Shown: positions 61,232 to 64,000 of the stretch, in pieces
Layout of the letters: every line of letters begins with the position of its first letter
How positions within the stretch are numbered: the stretch's first letter is position 1
NCBI GenBank assembly: GCA_902795135.1
Contig: CADBJW010000009.1
Location: forward strand, 1-64,000
Length of the DNA stretch: 64,000 bases
Source of the DNA: an uncultured Eubacteriales bacterium
Lineage (GTDB): Bacteria; Bacillota; Clostridia; Peptostreptococcales; Anaerovoracaceae
Reading direction: 5' to 3'
Position numbers and translations under genes: made by a program
The notes under the pieces: model-generated
The model's database searches: none
The model's input: the letters and a program-made list of their open reading frames with translations, nothing else
What the model was told of the DNA's origin: nothing

Positions 61232-62455
61232 TTATTTCTCCTTTCTCAACATGTACGATTGACAAACCGGTTGATTCATTTTGATATATAGCATTTGCTG
61301 CGGATGAGGTGCGGAGAAAATGGACTCCCCTTCCTCATCGGTCATGGCTTCAATTTTCTGAGTGAAATATTCGCCGGTCGGACCAAAGACTTCTATTTCA
61401 TCACCCACCGAAAACTTATTGCGCTGTTCAATGGTTGCAATGCCGGTGTCCGGATCATAGTCCTTTACAAGACCGACGAAACTATACTCTCTCGTATAGG
61501 CGCTGGTCAGATAATTCTGATCCTCGGCTCCCGGTTTATGAAAATAAAAACCGGTGGTGAATTCCCTGTGACTTGCCTTGCACATTTCCGAAAAGATGGC
61601 TTCATCAAAGACGTAGCCGTCCGGATCGGCGTAATAGGCATCCAACGCTCGCCGGTAAGCTTTGATGACGTGCGCAATGTAAAAAATGCTCTTCATTCTG
61701 CCTTCAATCTTGATGGAACAGATACCCGATTCCACAAGTTCCGGAATGTGCTGAATCATGCACAGGTCTTTGCTGTTGAAAATGTAAGTACCGCGATCAT
61801 CTTCATCCACAGGCCAATACTCACCGGGACGTTTTTCTTCTTCCAACCGGTATTTGTATCGGCACGGATGGGCACAAGCTCCCCGGTTTGCATCCCGCCC
61901 GGTCATAAAATTGCTGAGCAGGCATCGTCCCGAATAAGAAATGCACATAGCGCCATGTCCAAAGGCCTCAAGCTCCAGATCCGATGGCGTATGCTCCCGG
62001 ATTTCTTTGATTTCTTCCAAAGTCAGCTCTCTGGCAAGCACGATGCGCTTCACACCGAAATCGTGCCACAGGGAAGCCGTCATGTAATTGGTTGTGTTTG
62101 CCTGGGTCGAAAGATGGATCACTGCCTGGGGCATCTGTCTTTTGATGATACGGATGACCGATGGATCCGAAACGATGAAGGCGTCAATGGGTATGTCACG
62201 CAGGCTTTGAACGTATTCCTCCAAAGGTTTCAAATCCTCATTATGGGCGATGATATTGAGCGTCATGTGACACCGGACACCCCGCGCATGGGCGTATTCT
62301 ACGCCTTCCTGTATTTCTGGCAAGCTCAGATTGCCGGCGCCGGCTCTCAGGGAAAACAATTCCCCGCCGAAGTAAACAGCGTCTGCTCCATAATCAACTG
62401 CAATTTTCAGTTTTTCTAAATCACCGGCCGGAGCCAGCAGTTCAATTTTGTTCAT
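61232..62455 (-). CDS. trhP: U32 family protein, tRNA uridine-34 hydroxylase type
   Basis: A 407-residue U32 family member with LLAPAGDLEKLKIAVDYGADAVYFGG and the Cys cluster SYSGRCLLSNFMTGRDANRGACAHPCR that likely holds an Fe-S cluster. In Bacillus and E. coli related proteins (TrhP) use prephenate to hydroxylate U34 of tRNA. The adjacent methyltransferase matches TrmR, which methylates that hydroxyl, so the mo5U34 pathway is likely. Only one TrhP-like gene is present, as in E. coli, where Bacillus has two. Confidence 0.85.
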   Translation of the reverse strand: MNKIELLAPAGDLEKLKIAVDYGADAVYFGGELFSLRAGAGNLSLPEIQEGVEYAHARGVRCHMTLNIIAHNEDLKPLEEYVQSLRDIPIDAFIVSDPSVIRIIKRQMPQAVIHLSTQANTTNYMTASLWHDFGVKRIVLARELTLEEIKEIREHTPSDLELEAFGHGAMCISYSGRCLLSNFMTGRDANRGACAHPCRYKYRLEEEKRPGEYWPVDEDDRGTYIFNSKDLCMIQHIPELVESGICSIKIEGRMKSIFYIAHVIKAYRRALDAYYADPDGYVFDEAIFSEMCKASHREFTTGFYFHKPGAEDQNYLTSAYTREYSFVGLVKDYDPDTGIATIEQRNKFSVGDEIEVFGPTGEYFTQKIEAMTDEEGESIFSAPHPQQMLYIKMNQPVCQSYMLRKEK

Positions 62456-63116
62456 CTTTATGTATCATGCTCATGGATACACCGTCACCGACAGGCAAAA
62501 CGATGGTATCCGCGTAATCCAGTCCGTTTATATATGCAATAAATTCTCTCATTCTGCGTATGCTCGTCTTATATCTCCCTCTGGTATCAAAGGAATCCGA
62601 AGCGGTCATGCCCTTCATCAAAACGTTATCGCAAATAATCAGAGCATCTTCCTTGCAAAGGGGCAATGAGAGGTCCCAGAATTCCCTGTAATGGCTTTTT
62701 GCTGCGTCAATGAAGACAATGTCAAAACAGCCCGTTTCCTTTGTCTGTAGCTGTTTCAATACATCGACGGCATCGCCTTCCAGCAGGGTGATTTTATCTG
62801 CAAAACCCATGGCCTCAATATTATTGACGGCCGATTCATAGGCGTCCGGATCAGATTCTATGGTAGTCACACTGCATCCGCAGCAATCCACAAAGAAGCT
62901 TGCCGAATAACCTATGGCAGTTCCGATTTCCAGTACCTGCTCCGGCCGTTTGAGTTTCATAATGGTCGCTAGCAGGCCCTCTGTATCTTTGAGGATAATG
63001 GGGACATGGTTGGTTTCCGCAAAGTCACGGAGTTCCTGCAGCTGTTCGTTTTCGTTATAATACAAATCATCGATAAACGCAGCGATGATTTCATTCGTAA
63101 TATTCATCGTCGACAT
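62442..63116 (-). CDS. trmR: SAM-dependent O-methyltransferase, TrmR type
   Basis: A 224-residue class I methyltransferase with SAM motif EIGTAIGYSASFF, acidic VTTIESDPDAYE, the FIDAAKSHYREFW metal-site motif of the catechol O-methyltransferase-like family, and ICDNVLMKGM. Gene order mltG-trmR-trhP is that of Bacillus yrrL-yrrM-yrrO, so tRNA 5-hydroxyuridine methylation to mo5U34 is the best call. It overlaps trhP by 14 nt. Confidence 0.85.
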   Translation of the reverse strand: MSTMNITNEIIAAFIDDLYYNENEQLQELRDFAETNHVPIILKDTEGLLATIMKLKRPEQVLEIGTAIGYSASFFVDCCGCSVTTIESDPDAYESAVNNIEAMGFADKITLLEGDAVDVLKQLQTKETGCFDIVFIDAAKSHYREFWDLSLPLCKEDALIICDNVLMKGMTASDSFDTRGRYKTSIRRMREFIAYINGLDYADTIVLPVGDGVSMSMIHKDEQN

Positions 63117-63117
63117 T

Positions 63118-64000
63118 TTATTGCTGATCCAGATCCTCCTCGGTCCAAGGATGCGCGTTCACATTCTTCTGATGCTCTTCATCGGTCTTTGCGTAATAAA
63201 TGGTTCCATCCGGTCCTGCATAGAAGAACAAATCATCGGTATCCGATGCGTTCAAAACGCCGTCCATGGCCATGGTCGGAACGGTGCTGATCGGTCCCGG
63301 GATCATGCCGGCTGTCTTTCTGGAATTGTATGGTGAATCAGAGCTCAACTGGGAAACTTTCAAATCCACCCGGTCTTCATCGAAGATGTAGCAAACGGTA
63401 ACATCACTTCCCAAAGACATGCCTTCCTTGAGTCTGTTTTTGAAGATACCAGCAATATGCTCGGCGTCTTCCTCTGTAGCACAGCCCTCTTTACAAACAA
63501 TGGATCCAAGGGTGAGAAACTCGTGTACGCTGTGTCCGCTGGCTTCAATGCTTGACTTTCGCTGGGTCAATTCCGTGTCCATTTCATCCAGTGCCATCTC
63601 TGTGATACTCTGGATCGTCGGATCACTTTCTGTAATGAAATAGGTATCCGGGAATAAATACCCTTCCAGAGGATGCATAACCTTATCCCCCAGAACGTCG
63701 TCTGTCAGGAACCAGTACTTGCCGATCAGTTCCTTGACATATTCCGGATCGTCCCAGACATTCATGATTTCTTCTTTGCTAAAATCTGTGACTTCAGCCA
63801 GCGATTCGGCGCATTGGGTGAGTCGGTACCCTTCTTTTACTTCGAACCGTGTTTTGGACATATATTCGAAATCGCCTTTATTGATGGCACCCATCATTTC
63901 CGGCAGGGTCATGGATTTGTTAAATATATATGTGTTGGCCTGCAGGCTGTTGTAGCCGCCGATTCGGGCATTGATCTTAGCGCAGTTCATATTTTTGATC
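63118..64000 (-). CDS. mltG: Endolytic murein transglycosylase MltG, 5' end cut off by the window
   Basis: A YceG-family lytic transglycosylase that cleaves nascent glycan strands at the membrane. About 294 residues are visible, with the LysM-like subdomain, the catalytic region GSIVCKEGCATEEDAEHIAGIFKNRL (Glu after CK), SDVTVCYIF, and SPYNSRKTAGMIPGPI. The Glu that normally sits in a VEKE segment appears as CKEG. The frame is open through 64000 with no stop before the edge, so the N-terminal membrane anchor lies outside. Confidence 0.92.
   Translation of the reverse strand, partial: IKNMNCAKINARIGGYNSLQANTYIFNKSMTLPEMMGAINKGDFEYMSKTRFEVKEGYRLTQCAESLAEVTDFSKEEIMNVWDDPEYVKELIGKYWFLTDDVLGDKVMHPLEGYLFPDTYFITESDPTIQSITEMALDEMDTELTQRKSSIEASGHSVHEFLTLGSIVCKEGCATEEDAEHIAGIFKNRLKEGMSLGSDVTVCYIFDEDRVDLKVSQLSSDSPYNSRKTAGMIPGPISTVPTMAMDGVLNASDTDDLFFYAGPDGTIYYAKTDEEHQKNVNAHPWTEEDLDQQ

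Noticed and set aside
61295..62419. A 374-codon plus-strand frame opposite trhP
   Set aside because: It is fully antisense to a clear U32 gene and its translation resembles no protein family.

Overview
The window is 64 kb of chromosome from a low-to-mid GC Gram-positive anaerobe. The gene set (SigA with DnaG, IreB, DUF896, Gls24-type protein, a Clostridia-style MutL with endonuclease motif, ferredoxin-like aldo/keto reductase, NifS/NifU pair, glycine riboswitch, glycine cleavage with split GcvPA/GcvPB, AGGAGG-type ribosome sites) fits class Clostridia. A family such as Anaerovoracaceae or another Eubacteriales group is plausible but is only an inference. No rRNA, CRISPR array, prophage or insertion sequence was seen. 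Most genes are core housekeeping genes.

Layout. 1-8925 is mainly rightward: membrane protein, Cys-rich protein, M16 peptidase, dut, dgt, then dnaG-rpoD-trmK-Nif3. 8958-12120 holds RNAs and regulation: RNase P RNA, a DUF3793 gene, tRNA-Leu(CAG), a LarA-like nickel racemase gene, and two promoters with near-identical architecture, each carrying a pair of 18-bp palindromes that resemble DtxR-type metal-regulator operators. 12164-13696 holds mnmA followed by two very large hairpin elements. 13697-19552 has mscL, a polysaccharide deacetylase, an Rrf2 regulator, rluD-type synthase, nadK and a broken pepF. 19637-27546 is a rightward run: murI, rarD, MBL hydrolase, nadE, DUF896, nifS, nifU, aldo/keto reductase and two unrecognised genes.

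27556-34997 is a glycine block: a glycine riboswitch in front of a DUF1015 gene, then gcvT-gcvH-gcvPA-gcvPB-lpdA, a full glycine cleavage set. It is followed by alaS, ireB and ruvX. 38506-41100 is a scarred region: a composite pseudogene made of an iron-type alcohol dehydrogenase and a 3-hydroxyacyl-CoA dehydrogenase tail, a LarC lacking its C-terminal half, and a small YdcZ-type membrane protein.

41427-64000 is one long leftward block: mltG, tRNA wobble-uridine genes (trmR, trhP), CNNM-type transporter, Gls24 protein, nusB, a TsaD-like paralogue, xseA-xseB-ispA-dxs-tlyA, an aminotransferase, mutS-mutL-miaA, a tyrosine recombinase, a secreted GLUG-repeat protein, a methionine gamma-lyase family protein, a TVP38 membrane protein and a LexA-boxed YneA-like protein.

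The items most worth follow-up are the paired palindrome promoters (one of which heads a transcript with no evident gene), the two giant hairpins at 13228-13641, and the cluster of out-of-frame deletions or truncations in pepF, the alcohol dehydrogenase locus and larC.
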